A stretch of 64,000 bases of DNA from Cycas panzhihuaensis (GCA_023213395.1 CM041465.1:177761741-177825740), one strand, 5' to 3'. Shown: positions 38,044-50,500, counted from the first letter of the stretch. A program made the numbers and translations. The notes: generated by a model not told the origin, from the letters alone.

Positions 38044-39173
38044 TGATCCATTTTTGGATCTTTAAATACTCTTAAATATTTTGTTTTTCATGTAAATGGT
38101 CTTTATGTAGTAGAAAATTGCCTTAAAAAGGCTTAATGGTCTTTATTTAGTAGAAATATGTATTTAAAAGGTTCAAAAAATATAAAAAATGTATTTCTAC
38201 AAGTGCAAATAGGTGCTACTAAGGTGCTACAACTGCTACCAAGGTGCTACGCAAGTGCTACGACTGCTACGCAAGTGCTATATAGGTACTACGACTACTA
38301 CGCAGTTGCTACAACAACTAAGGCAACTGCTCTTGCTGCGGTCGATGCTTCTGCCTATTCTGACAACTGCTACTTAAAAGTAAAAAAATGGAAAAATAAC
38401 AAAAATAGAAATAATTTTGACGGCGCAAACAGGAACCGTTTCGCACGAAATTTGAGGAGAGAGTACGCACATGTGTCCTCTACATAATTAAAGAGGGAAA
38501 AGTCTAAATTAAAAGAAATTTTCCAAGATTTAACAAGCCGTTTTAGAATCTATTGAAAAATGGAAAAACAGTCCCAAATGAAAATGCTTTTAAGCAAAAT
38601 TTTGGAGAGGAACAAAGGGGATTTCGACAGAGATTTTCGACAAGGACAAGAGGATGACGCAGCCCTAGACACAACTTGGAGCAAGATTCGAGGAAAGCTT
38701 CAAGAAAATCATTTTTCTGGAAAAAGAATGGCTCCAGAAAGTGAAAATCAGTGTTGGGAGAGAAGAAGGCAGAAACGCAGTAGAAAAAACCTATTGCAGG
38801 GATCGTGAAGGAGCTCGGAAGATCATAGTTGCAGCCAAGTGGAGAAGTCAGCAGTAGAAGCAATCCCAGAAAGAGACACTAGCCAGTTCTTCTTCACCAA
38901 AATGGGGTTTTTGGTAATAAATGACCAAAAAATATTTTTTATAGACTTCGAGACAGAGGTTCCAGAAAATGAGTAGCAGCTCAAGGAGCGCCCAGCACTC
39001 AATTTCTCTCTCCCAAAATCTTTGTGATCCTTGCATGCTCAATAGAGCACAAACGAAAGGAGTTTGTAAGAAAATTCTAAATATTTTCAATTCTATGTAA
39101 TAATAATGTAAATTGTTCTAGATTTTGTTTCAATTGGTTAAAGTTTTCACTTTCCCATTCAAGATTCAGATCA
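38044..39173 (+). repeat. 5' LTR of element D
   Basis: 1130 bp, TGATCCATTTTTGG...CAGATCA. Contains a CTAC-rich tandem array at 38214-38345. Ends directly before the ATATTT spacer and primer site. Confidence 0.95.
38214..38345 (+). repeat. CTAC-rich tandem array in D 5' LTR
   Basis: Degenerate 9-10-bp units of the type GTGCTACNA / CTGCTACGCAA. The corresponding array in the 3' LTR has additional units. Confidence 0.85.
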
Positions 39174-39179
39174 ATATTT

Positions 39180-39194
39180 TGGTATCAGAGCTAG
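39180..39194 (+). promoter_or_regulatory. Primer-binding site of element D
   Basis: TGGTATCAGAGCTAG: an exact 12-base match to the initiator tRNA-Met site, six bases after the LTR. Confidence 0.95.
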
Positions 39195-39288
39195 TTTCCT
39201 TGAAACCCTTGGGAACTTAGGGATTTTAAAGAAAAAGAAAGAAAAAAAAAGGAAAAAAAAAACTCTTGCTTTCATTGTGGAAGTTTTT

Positions 39289-42200
39289 ATGAAAACTAGA
39301 TATCAATATATGTTAACGGGTGAACCATTAATCGAACCTCTTAAGAAAGAAAGAAGACAGCAAAGGAAGATGGCTGATCCGGAACAGAAAATGGAAGAAA
39401 GGTTCATGAAAATAGAGCAAAACCTTGACAGGCTAACCCAACTTGTGGTGCAACTAGTTGCAACCTCTTCTTCAACAACCAAAGGCATAAAGAAGGAAGA
39501 AGAAGAACTGATGAAAGAGGATACGAATGAAGAGCTCATAGAAGACCAACAAGAAGATGAAAAAGATGAGAATCCGATAGTATTCACACATCTATTCAAG
39601 GTAGAGGCAAAACTTGAATTGCCCATCTATGATGGAACGTTGGATGTTGAAAAATTAGATGGTTGGTTGGACCAACTAGAAACTTATTTTTCTATTTATG
39701 GGTATAAAAGCTAGCAGAAAATAACTTTTGCTAGGTTAAAATTATCTAAACATGTATTAGTTTGGTGGAATGCATACCTTAAATCCTATAATATAAGTGA
39801 AATTACCTGGCAACAATTTAAAATCCTCATAAAGAAGCAATTATGTCCTATTGGATATGAAGAGCAATAGAGGATTAAATGGCAATATTACCGACAGGAA
39901 AGAGGCCAAAATATCCAAGATTACACAACAGAATTTCAAAAGCAAGCTGTTATGTTGAGCATCTCTTTACTGGGTAAAGATATGATGCTGAAATATATTG
40001 GAGGATTGCACCAGCATATTCAATAAGAACTTCAACTGTTTGAAGTCAGATCACTTGATGAAGCCAGCAAGAAGGCGATCGCCATAGAAAAGAGGAACAA
40101 GAAGGTTTTTGCTGAAAGGAAAAGGTTTATACCTATAGAAGGTAGCAACAAACCTGCCCGAGGAATGAAGTTCTTAGGTAAAGTTAAACAACAATCCATT
40201 AGAGGTTTTGGCAAGATGAAATAAGCCAATACCACCCAAATCAAAATCACTTGTACTCATTGCAAGCGAGCAGGTCACAGCGTAGAAGATTGTTGGTTCC
40301 TACACCCAGAGAAACGACCTAAGAACAAGGGGAAAGGTAAAGTTAAGACTGAAGGTAAAACTTTACTTAACTCTGTAGGTGATGAAAATGTTTGTGGCAT
40401 TGAAGAAGCCAATGAGAAGTTGATGCTCATGGCTAATGCGGAGCCTAGAAATAACCATTAGCAAATTGATCCAGAGATTAGAGAGGAGCTCTTCATGGTA
40501 AGAATCCAAGTGAAGAAAAGCATGGTTGATGCCATCTTTGATGGAGGAAGCCAAAAGAATTTAATCTCAGAAGCATTGGTAAAGAAACTAGGATTAAAAA
40601 TGCATGCACATCCAAAACCATATCCTCTTGAATGGTTGCAAAAAGATTCAGAGTTGCAGGTTACTCACCAATGTAAGTTTAAATTTGTAATTTCTGAAAA
40701 GTTCATTGATGAAGTTGAATGTGAAGTAGTCCCTTTGGATGTTTGTCAAGTTATGTTTGGTAGCCCATATCTCTATGATAGAGACGGAGTTCATCATAGG
40801 AGGCTGAGAAAGATTTGACTCATCAAGGATGGGAGATCATATCTGATCAATGCATCAAAACCACAGAAGAAGATTTCTCTCATATCTTCCCAACAAGTGA
40901 ACAGATTAATTAATGCTTGTAGGAAGTTTGTGCTACTGATGATAAAGCCAAAGGTGGAAGAAAATGAGCAAGCAAAGTCCTTAATATAGGCACTAGATAG
41001 GAAGAAAGTGCAGCAGATTGAAGGCCTAAGAAGTAGGTACAATGACGTATTCCAAGAGCCGAAAGGGCTACCCCCTAAAAGGGCAATTGAACATGAAATC
41101 CAGCTGGTTGTTGATTCACCTTTGCCGAATCTTAGTCTCTACCGAAACTCAGTTTTGGAGAATGAAGAGATTAAGAGGCAGATTCAAGAACTCTTGGAAT
41201 AAGAAGTGATCAAGTCGAGTTGTTCTCCATGTGGATCACCTATTGTTTTGGTGCCAAAGAAAGATAGAGGATGGAGAATGTGCATTGACTACCGGGCTTT
41301 GAACAAGATCACCATAAAGAATAGACATCCCTTACTGCGAATAGATGACTTATTGGACCAGCTACAGTCGGCAAGATATTTCAGTAAAATGGACCTGAAA
41401 TCAGGCTACCATCAGGTTTGAATCCAAGAAGAGGATACTTGGAAGACAGCCTTCAAATCAAAGCAAGGATTGTTCGAATGGTTGGTGATGCCATTTGGTC
41501 TATGCAATGCACCTGCCACCTTTATGAGGTTGATGAATAAGGTATTAAGACCCTTCATTGATGACTTTATAATTGTTTATCTAGATGATATTCTGATTTT
41601 TAGCCATACATGGGAGGAGCACCTCCAACATATTGAGTAAGTGCTCAAAGTTCTCCAAGAGCAGCAGTTGAAACTAAATCTAAAGAAGTGCAAGTTTGGA
41701 AAGCAATCTCTCGTCTTCTTAGGTTTCGTGGTTGGAGGAGGAGAATTGAAGATTGACCCAGTAAAGATTAAAGTCATTCTCAATTGGCCTACACCTAAGA
41801 CAACCACAGAGGTAAGAAGTTTCATTGGTGCATGTCAATATTTAAGAAAATCTATTTTTAGATTCTCTCAAATTGCAGCACCTCTTCATGCATTGATGGG
41901 AGGACATGCAAAGTTTCATTAGGAGAATGAACAAGAAAAAGCTTTCAGGCTTTTGAAGTAGAAAATCTATGAGGCACCAGTGTTAGCTTTACCCTCGATG
42001 CAGAAGCCATTTGAATTAGAGACTGATGCTTCAGGCTATGCCATGGGAGCAGTATTGAAGCAAGAAAGAAAACCGATAGCATACCATTCAGAGACATTCA
42101 ATGGAGCTGTCATAAACTACCCAACTTATGATAAGGAGCTCTATGCATTGCACCAAGCAGTGAAACATTGGAGACTATATTTGTTGGGAAAAAAAGTGGT

Positions 42201-43834
42201 CATCCACACAGACCACAAGCCTTTGCAATTCTTACAAACCCAGTCCAAGTTGTAGTAGGCTAGGCACATGAAGTGGATGTCCTATTTGCAATAGTTTCAC
42301 ATCGTGGTTAAATACAAGAAAGGAACGACAAATAAGATTGCAGACTTGCTGTCCAGACCTCCTCAACAGCAAGGTAATTCCAGTTTGTTGGTAGCTATGC
42401 AAATTCAACCTTTCTGCCATGATGAATATGTTGATTTGTATTTGAAAGATGAGGCATTCAAGCCTATCTTTGAGCAGCTACAACAAGGAAAAGTAGTTAC
42501 TGATTTCCAGCTGAAAGATAGACTTCTTTGTAAGCAAGACAAGCTTTGCATTCCAAAACATGTAGACTGAATGAAGTGGATAAGAGAAGCTCACACCTCT
42601 AGAGTTGTAGGACATTTTGTAGTGGGAAAGACATTGCTGAACTTGCAGCGATATATGTATTGGCCAAATATGCAGCAAAATATGACTATAGCAGTACGAG
42701 GGTGTACATTATGTAGCACATCAAAGTTGGCTAATAGGAAGTTTAGATTGTACATTCCACTTCCTGTTCCATCACAACTGTGGGGAAGTATCTCCATGGA
42801 TTTCCTGGGAGGACTACCACAAACCAAAAATGGTATGGATTATTTATTTGTAGTTGTTGATCGGCTCAGTAAAATGGTGATGTTGATTCCCTGTAGGAAA
42901 ACACATATAAGAGAAGACATAGCTAGATTATTTTTCCAGCATGTTTGGAAGTATTTTGGACTTCCGAACTCAATCGTTTCTGATCGAGACAGCAAATTTT
43001 TGAGTCATTTTTGGCAAACACTTTGGGGAATGATGGATACAAAGCTAAAGATGAGCACAACTTTTCATCCTAAAACAGATGGCTAGACTAAAGTTGTCAA
43101 CAGGACATTGGTACAGCTATTACGAGGATACAATGCCAAGCATCCTAAGACTTGGGATCAAAGTCTCCCATACTTATAATTTGCATTCAATAGAGCTATC
43201 CATAGCTCAACCCATAAATCACCATTTAAGGTATGTTTGGGATTTCTGCCTGCAAGTTCTTTCGATCTAGAAAGAAGGAGATGAAAAGGCACAAAGATTC
43301 TTAGAAAAAATCAAAAAAATCCATCAACAGGTTGAAGAGCAGCTTCAAAAATCTCAACAGAGATACAAGCAGTGGCATGATGCACATAGAACCAGTCATT
43401 CCTTTAAGGAAGGAGATAGAGTTTGGTTGCATCTCAGTAAGAAAAGATTGCAAGGTGAAGGCAAAAAGCTAAAGCCTTTATGATATGGTCCTTTTACAAT
43501 CTTGAAGAAAATTGGGAAAAATACTTTTCAGCTTGAACTTCCAGAATTCATGAAGATGTATTCCGTAGTGAATGTTGAGAATCTGAAGATGTTCGAGCCA
43601 TCCATGTTGGATGAAGATGAAGACGGAGTTCCACTCTTACCAAATCCAGAAGAGTTGCAGATAGAGAAAGAGGAACCAATGCAAAATAATTGCATTCTTC
43701 AAAGGAAGCAGACCAAGACCCGAAGAGGCATAATCGAGTCCTTCAGAATTGTAGAGAAAAGACAGATACCTAGCAAAGCAAAATGGTACAATAAGGAGAT
43801 AGGGAAAATCAAATTCCCTCATCTACAACTATAA
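39289..43834 (+). pseudogene. Element D gag-pol polyprotein
   Basis: One frame from ATG 39289 to about 43270, with one frameshift there, and on to the TAA at 43834; it carries about 19 single-base stops. Gag: ELPIYDGTLDVEKLDGWLDQ near 39615; zinc knuckle CTHCKRAGHSVEDCW at 40252-40296. Protease: DAIFDGGSQKNLI near 40528. [22 protein letters not shown] near 41250 and YLDDILIF at 41578-41602. RNase H: FELETDASGYAMGAVLKQ near 42011. Integrase: SISMDFLGGLP near 42790 and VSDRDSKFLSHFW near 42975; the catalytic Glu position at about 43090 is Lys. The C-terminus (TRRGIIES...IPSKAKW) resembles a degenerate chromodomain. Confidence 0.93.
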
Positions 43835-43855
43835 AGTTCATGAGGCCATGAACTC

Positions 43856-43872
43856 CTAAAAAAGGGGAGTTC
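43856..43872 (+). promoter_or_regulatory. Polypurine tract of element D
   Basis: taaaaaaggggagttc directly before the 3' LTR start TGATCC. Confidence 0.88.
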
Positions 43873-45023
43873 TGATCCATTTTCGGATCTTTAAATACTT
43901 TTAAATATTTTATTTTTCATGTAAATGGTCTTTATGTAGTAGAAAATTACCTTAAAAAGGCTTAATGGTCTTCATTTAGTAGAAATATGCCTTTAAAAGG
44001 CTCAAAAAATGTAAAAAATGTATTTCTACAAGTGCAAATAGGTGCTACAATTGCTACCAAGGTGCTACGCAAGTGCTACAACTACTACATAAGTGCTACA
44101 TAGGTACTACGACTGCTACATAGCTGCTACGATAACTAAGGCAACTGCTACGACAACTGAGGCAACTACTACTGTAGGTGTAGCAACTGCTACAACTACT
44201 ATGGCAACTGCAGCAACTGCTACTTAAAAATCAAAGAACAGAAAAATAACAAAAACGGAAATGATTTTGGCGATGCAAACGGGAACCGTTTCACACGAAA
44301 TTCGAAGAGAGAGTATGCACACGTGTCCCCTACACATTTAAAGAGGAAAAACTCTAAATTAAAAGAATTTTTCTAAGATTTAACAAGCCATTTTGGAATC
44401 CATTGAAAAATAGAAAAACAGAAAAACTGTCCCAAATGAAAATGCTTTTAAGCGAAATTTTGGAGAGGAACAAAGGGGATTTCAATAGAGATTTTCGACA
44501 GGGACAAGAGGACGCCATAGCCCTAGACGCAGCATGGAGCAAGATTCGAGGAAAGCTTCGAGAAAATCATTTTTTCGGAAAGAGAATAGCTCCAAAAAGG
44601 TTGGGAGAGAAGAAGACGGAAACGCAGTGGAAAAAACCTGTTGCGGGGATCGTGAAGGAGCTCGGAAGATCGTAGTTGCAGCCAAGTGGAGAAGACAGCA
44701 GTAGCAGCAGTCCCAGAAAGAGACGCTAGCCAATTTTTCTTCATCAAAACAGGGTTTTTGATAATAAATGACCAAAAAATATTTTTTGTAGACTTCGAGA
44801 CGGAGGTTCCAGAAAACAAGTAGCAGCTTAAGAAGTGCCCAACACTCAATTTCTCTCTCCCAAAACGTTGTAGCAGTCCCTTGCATGCTTAATAGAGTAC
44901 AAATAAAAGGAGTTTGTAAGAAAATTCTAAATATTTTTAATTTTATGTAATAATAATGTAAATTGTTCTAGATTTTATTTCAATTGGTTAAAGTTTTCAC
45001 TTTCCCATTCAAGATTCAGATCA
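43873..45023 (+). repeat. 3' LTR of element D
   Basis: 1151 bp, TGATCCATTTTCGG...CAGATCA. Its CTAC array (44040-44222) is longer than in the 5' copy. Confidence 0.95.
44040..44222 (+). repeat. CTAC-rich tandem array in D 3' LTR (expanded)
   Basis: Same unit as 38214-38345 but about 50 bp longer, with extra GGCAACTGCTAC-type units near 44150-44220. Confidence 0.85.
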
Positions 45024-45028
45024 GATAT
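45024..45028. repeat. Target-site duplication of D, right copy
   Basis: gatat, identical to the empty site at 59019-59023. Confidence 0.92.
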
Positions 45029-46762
45029 TCACAGGATTCTTCAAGAAACAAGCTTCAAAGGTCCTAAATCATAGGGTTGTTTCTCACATTGGCTTCTTCT
45101 CCAAAACCAGTCATCAAACCCTGTCAAGTGCAGGTCTTTTCTGCTATTCTCCAGTAGAGATATATTCCTACTCTTTGCTACAAGGTACCCTCCATATTTA
45201 TCTTGAGATTTATGCTATTTCCTTACATTTTTTGTGAATAAGTGCTTGGTTTATGTGCTCTCTTGATGTTGTGCTCATTTAGCACTAGTCTTTTGTACTT
45301 TGTACTATAGTGCTTCCCCTCTTATTCCTGCAAGCCTACTTTTAGGTGGCTGTTACAAGGGGGTGACATAAAGAAAATTAGAGGGAGGAAGGTAGGATTA
45401 GTCCCCCTTACTGTCCTTCTCCCCAAGGATCCAAACCCTTATTTTCTTTCCCCTTGCACCTTTTTGCCTCCCTTGAAGTCAGGTTAGGGAACTTGGAAGC
45501 CTACCTTCAAATCTAGACTAGCATTAGCAACCCCTTGCCACACTAGTTTCAAGTTTTTATTTGCTAGTTTTGGGCACCGCATAAGCCCCAAAACCACTCC
45601 TTGTTGGTTCACAACCTGCAGCCCATCCCACTTGGATGATCTACTACTCATAGCACCTCATCATTTGGGTGTGCTTGCATACCTTCCTGATATTTTTTTC
45701 TTTCTTTTGTTTGCTACCTTATGTCATTATTGTAGTTCATTTTTCCTTTCCCGAGGTTATGTGGGGATCTTCCGTGGGTGAGTTAGCCATTCCGAGGCTA
45801 ACTCCTTTGTTTTGGGTACCGGTTGAGGTGATTGTTTGTTGGAATCCTGTTGGAGTTGTTTTCATTGGAATAATATGCACATGCTTTGATTTAGTTTGAT
45901 CTCATTTCTTCTATGTTTAGGCATATATATTAGATATACTTTGTGGCCCCTGTTCCGAGAGGGAGAACTTGTGTGTTGGACTAGTAAATCTTGGGATTGT
46001 GGAGTTACACATGAGATGAGCCTATTAGCAGGTTAGTTTCGTGTTTGTTGCTTTTGCTTCATTTTCTTTCATTTGCTACTTTGCTTTACTTTTTACATAC
46101 ATTGGGGAGGTAAGATAGCCCCTCTTTGGCTACTCACGGCAACCATCACTGATCGGTCTTGCCTATGCAACAAGTGGAGCGGGAAGAAGCAGGAAGCAAC
46201 AAGATTCGTAGCACTTCGTTCAAACACCGGTCCAGGTATTCCTCTTTTCTTTTCGTCCTTTTCTTAGAGCATTATTTCCTATGAATATGTGTGCATGTTA
46301 AAAAACACATAGGAAATGGAAAAGGAGGAAAGAATACATATTTGCATTTTGCGCGCCCCTTTTATTTTGTAGTTGCTTTATTACATACAGATAGTCTCCC
46401 TCAGGTGCGAGTTATTCATTTCTCGCCCTTCGACTAGCTTATACATAGACATTACATTATACGCACTCCACTTACGTGTTGCCTTCTCACCTCTTTGAGA
46501 GAACGCAACCTGCTAGGTCCCTTCTTCCTCTTCCCGGCCATCCGAGGGGTAGGAGGGCCTTGCATTTTGGGATGATGCAAGGCTTTGCCTTGCATCCCTT
46601 CCCCGTGATTACCTATAAGTAATTAGGCACCTTTGTAGGTCCTGAATCCACGCTTCGGCGCATAGACGCCCTGCGTGGTGATTCCTTACCACTTAACCCA
46701 ACTCAGTCTTATATAACCATTTCTTGCTAAACGTAGGAAACCACCCCGCGGGCAGCGTTTCA
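45024..46762 (+). repeat. 5' LTR of element C, second part
   Basis: Resumes with gatattcacagg, the right copy of D's target duplication. It ends ggcagcgtttca at 46762. Joined to 37154-38043 minus the 5-bp duplication it is about 2624 bp, matching the 2626-bp 3' LTR. Confidence 0.93.
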
Positions 46763-46763
46763 A

Positions 46764-46781
46764 TAGTGACCATACTGGGGA
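46764..46781 (+). promoter_or_regulatory. Primer-binding site of element C
   Basis: TAGTGACCATACTGGGGA one base after the LTR. Resembles the TGGCGACTC...CTGGGGA site that I recall for Tat/Ogre elements (tRNA-Arg type), with G-to-A decay of the first TGG. It is clearly not the initiator-Met site used by B and D. Confidence 0.65.
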
Positions 46782-46932
46782 ACTTCCAGTAAGGGAACTA
46801 GTTTCGCTTCCCTTTCTTGTTGGTGTTCTTGCTTTTAGGTAGTCCTCTTGTCTTACTTTTTGGTTGAGCAACCCCCAATGTGCCTATTTCATACCCTTTG
46901 CTTTCTTCTAACAACGTTCGTAAAGGCGTTGC

Positions 46933-49145
46933 ATGCGATGTTTCTCACGTCGCTTGCGAGGTCTGTCGCCGTTCTTAGAAGACCCATCGTATTATTCCCT
47001 TCCGTCGTTGGATTCTGATTTGACAATGGAAGGCTACCATTCCGATTGGGCCTACTATACCTTGGTCTTGGGAACTCAAGAGTTTCCTGTGTCTATTCCG
47101 GGACCCACCCACGAGGGTGACAATCCCATATATTACCCATATGACCAGCCTCACCCTTCCGACTTTCATCCTTCTGCTCATGCAGCAGAAGGCTCGTCTC
47201 TTCATGAGATTCACCATCTGATTGATGATTCTTATGAGGAGTGCCCTAAGGGGTCCCCATCGTTTGAGGTTCCATCGACCTCATATGGCTATAAGGATAC
47301 CCCTCCTGTCGATGTGATTGAAGCCATCAGTGAGTACTTTCGAGCAACTCGCCTTCAACCACGTCTTGGGTGGTTTGAAGAAGCTTTGCGTGGTAGGGTG
47401 CCTTCTACATCTACGCCTGCACCTCCTATGATAAATAATCCTTCCGTTCATGCACACTCGTCCCATGCCATGTCTACACCTACTTCAGGGACAAGTGTTG
47501 CACCCTCTATTCCTAGCCATGGTCCTACTTCTTCAAGACTTATCCACGGCATGTCTTTTCTCCAGCTTGGGGTTAGCATGCCATTCCCTAGTCAAACGAA
47601 TGCCCCACTCTCAAACGTGGCACATGCGTTCCCTAGTAGGCCTAGAGGTCCTACTAGTGCTACTACTACTAACTATGTTGGACCCGCTCCCACATATGTT
47701 CAAAGCCCATCTAGTGGTCCTTCCCTTTAGTTACCCCCGGGTTATGCATCTCAACTTTGGGGGCAGGGTAAGGGAAACCATCTTCTAGCTTACGGGGTGG
47801 ACCCATTACACCCATATGGGGTTGCACCACCTACGGGTGGCCCATATGGGCAGAATCTGGTCTCGCACCCTTCATTTCGCCATCCAGCTCGATTTCTTTC
47901 CTTACGCCTTCGTAAGAGAACATGCCTCCCTTCCAAGACGTTTATCCACAACCCCCCTTCTAACAAGGGGCATTTCCCCAGGGAGGGATGGGCTTACCAC
48001 CTCCATCCATTCCTGGCTCTTTGCCATTTGTTGACCCTATGGCCCATGTAAGAGCATGTCCCTTCATGGATTATAAGTCGACGCCGCTATCCGTTGAGGC
48101 ATTAAGAACTAATCTGCCGCCTCACCCTCCTAAAGTTCCCAAATTCAATGGAACTTCATCGCAAGACCCAACTAAATACGTGCATAGTTTTTCTATGGCG
48201 TGTATAGACTACTGGGCTTACGGCCATATCCTAATGAAATTATTTTCATGATCCTTGCAGGGCGATGCCCTTAAATGGTTCTGCCATCTCCCTGCCCACT
48301 CTATTTCTTCATTCCAGCAGTTGGTGGATGAATTCGTCAATTACTTTGACGTAGCCTGTCCATTCGAGAGCAGAATGAAATCTCTCCTTTCACTCAAACA
48401 AGGTCACAATGAAATGAATTGTGACTTTGTGAGGTGATTTCATGATCTCCTTCACTCCACTAAGGCCACGTTGCCTGAGGAGTTGAAGAGAGATCTTTTC
48501 GTTAATGTACTTCACCCCGAAGTGCATGTGGAAGTCCTCAAAATGGGGGCAACCACGTGCGACTCCGTGATCATGAAATGCTTAGCGTTAAAGGCTATTG
48601 AGATCCAAGCCAGACTCAAGAGGCCTTTTAATCCCTCACAACGTCGTGAGGTACCTCCCCCAACTAAGGAAACTAAACCTTCGCAACCTGCTAGGTCTAC
48701 TTCTCATTCTACTGAGAGGGCTTTAGACCCCCTTACTTCTGCCATACACTCATTCGAGCGCATGATGAAGGAGCTTAAACTCCAAACCCCTTCATCGCCA
48801 ACCTCCAATAAACCAATTCAACAAGCCTCTCATGCCGTTCCCCCCAAAGGGGATAGTACCCAACCTTCTCAAGCGAGGAAAGGAGATCCTCCCCTTGAGA
48901 AGAGGTGGTGCTCCATCCATGGGGAATGTTTTCATGATGACTCGCATTATCGGGCACAACACCCTCGTGATGCCCCACCGCGTGATTCGTCTCCCAGACA
49001 GGCATTGAGGCCCAATCTCGATCAACTCATTCATAAGGATATGTTCCCCAAACATGGGGAGCATGATCGCAACGCTCAATAAAGAAACAACCAGAACTGG
49101 GGTAGATCCCCCGATTCTCGCCCTTCATACGATAGAGGGAAGGGT
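46933..49145 (+). pseudogene. Element C gag
   Basis: ATG 46933 opens 265 codons (MRCFSRRLRGLSPFLED; MEGYHSDWAYY). A Ser/Pro/Tyr-rich middle to about 47990 has one or two frame changes. Then another frame carries the capsid-like domain: FMDYKSTPLSVEALR near 48065, PKFNGTSSQDPTKYVHSF near 48135, QGDALKWFCHLPAHSISSF at 48258, and LPEELKRDLFVNVLHPEV near 48472. A Cys/His segment WCSIHGECFHDDSHY near 48907 replaces a classic CCHC knuckle. Stops at 48249, 48435 and 49080 are single-base. The product would form the virus-like particle. Confidence 0.88.
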
Positions 49146-50500
49146 GTGCGAGGTTCATCACCCTCTTTGCGTTCCCCTGACCACCGTGCTCCTTCACCTT
49201 CGCGATCTCGTAACAAGGGAAAGAAGGTAATCCAGATGCTTGAGACCACTCCCCTTTATGCCTTAACTCGGTCTCAAGTCACGAAAGAGGTAACTGGTGC
49301 CTCTGCATCTACATCACACCTTGACCCTCCTCCGGAAGCCGTTCCTCTAGAGATTCCTTCGCTTCCCAAGAACGTTCTTGTTTGCCCCGGTCGCTTCGAC
49401 TTTAGGAGAGCCCTTACCCAACCCACAGGGAGGGGTAAGCCTTTTTCTGTGGTTGAAGAGCTTCTTACCGTGGTTGTCGGGATGTCCATCATGGATGTCT
49501 TGAGAAGTTACCCCGAGCAATGAATGCTCCTCTTGGAAGCTTTAAGATTAAACAACATGCCTGTTCATGCTTTGGGCATAACCCAAAGTCGTGAACCCGT
49601 CATCTCCTTCGATCTTAGAGATCTTCCCCTAGCCAGTGGAAGGGAATGCCAATGGAACTTCCCTTTCACGATTACCATAGATATGCCTGATTGCACATTG
49701 CGAAGAATCATCGTGGACAACGGTTCTTCCATAAATGCCATGCCCTTGCGTGTCATACAAGAGCTTGGCATTTCTGCCTTGGAACCCATTCCATGGCGAT
49801 GTCAAGGTTATGATGGTAACGAGAAGACTCCCCTGGGATCCGTCTTGATACCTCTCACCCTCGAGGATAAGACCATCCTTGCCGACATTGTTGTCTTCGA
49901 TGTGGATGTTGATTACAACCTCCTCCTAAGTCGACCATGGCTTGACCAAATGGGAGCCGTGTGTTCCACCCGTTTGGGGCAACTTAAGTTTGTCCATAAT
50001 GGACAAATGAGAGTTGTCTCCCGTGAGCGACTGCTCATAAAACAAACTAGACCATTTACCCAAGCGAGCCATGGCTATACGAAGGGAAGTAAAAGCCCTT
50101 CTAATCATGCCTCGACCTGCTTGATCAGTATCCCCAATCCCTCTTACCATGAAGAAGATCCCACATCTTCTTCTTCTGATTTGACTCGTTTTGGCCCCAT
50201 CGGCATCGGAAGCTATGGCTACCTCGCCATGTTTAGTGACGACGGGTCTCATAGTGAGGATGAGGACCTTCCTCACTCGATTTCCTTCCTGCGCGCTGGC
50301 GGGGGCACTCTTCTCATTCTAGGTCTCCACCTAGGATCCCTTTTATTAGAGAGCCCGATCACTCTCTCGTGTCATACACCATTGCTAGTGTTGACTAATA
50401 GATTCTTGGTTCTCCCTTTCCATCACCTTCTGCCAGTGATGACGGTGAGAGTCTCCCTCCTGCCTTTTACGAGGGATCTCTCCTTGACTCTCCCTTAGAG
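49146..50500 (+). pseudogene. Element C protease region
   Basis: Same frame as the capsid part of gag. A basic linker (RSPDHRAPSPSRSRNKGKK near 49170) is followed by a conserved block (VVEELLTVVVGMSIMDVL near 49450; one stop at 49521). The retropepsin has CTLRRIIVDNGSSINAMPL with catalytic Asp at 49716-49718, then VPWRC-like IPWRCQGYDG near 49790 and LTLEDKTILADIVVFDVDV near 49857. An acidic tail ends near 50285, where the frame changes. Compared with A the active site is intact. Confidence 0.88.

Larger units (their letters stand above)
38044..45023 (+). mobile_element. Element D: chromovirus inserted in C's 5' LTR
   Basis: 6.98 kb. LTRs at 38044-39173 and 43873-45023, initiator-Met primer site, gag-pol in essentially one frame, polypurine tract. 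The target duplication is gatct (38039-38043) and gatat (45024-45028); C's other LTR shows gatat at the empty site, so the left copy has mutated once. By eye the LTRs differ at about 5% over the first 180 bp, making D the youngest of the nested set. Confidence 0.95.

Noticed and set aside
38204-38345. Regular short repeats resembling an array of repeats and spacers
   Set aside because: Units are 9-10 bp, degenerate, contiguous and inside a retrotransposon LTR in a plant; not CRISPR.
39289-43834. Possible stop-codon recoding or readthrough in D, since the frame continues through many TAGs
   Set aside because: Stops include TAG, TGA and TAA at Gln, Arg and Trp positions and occur alongside Glu-to-Lys and a frameshift, as expected from deamination decay.
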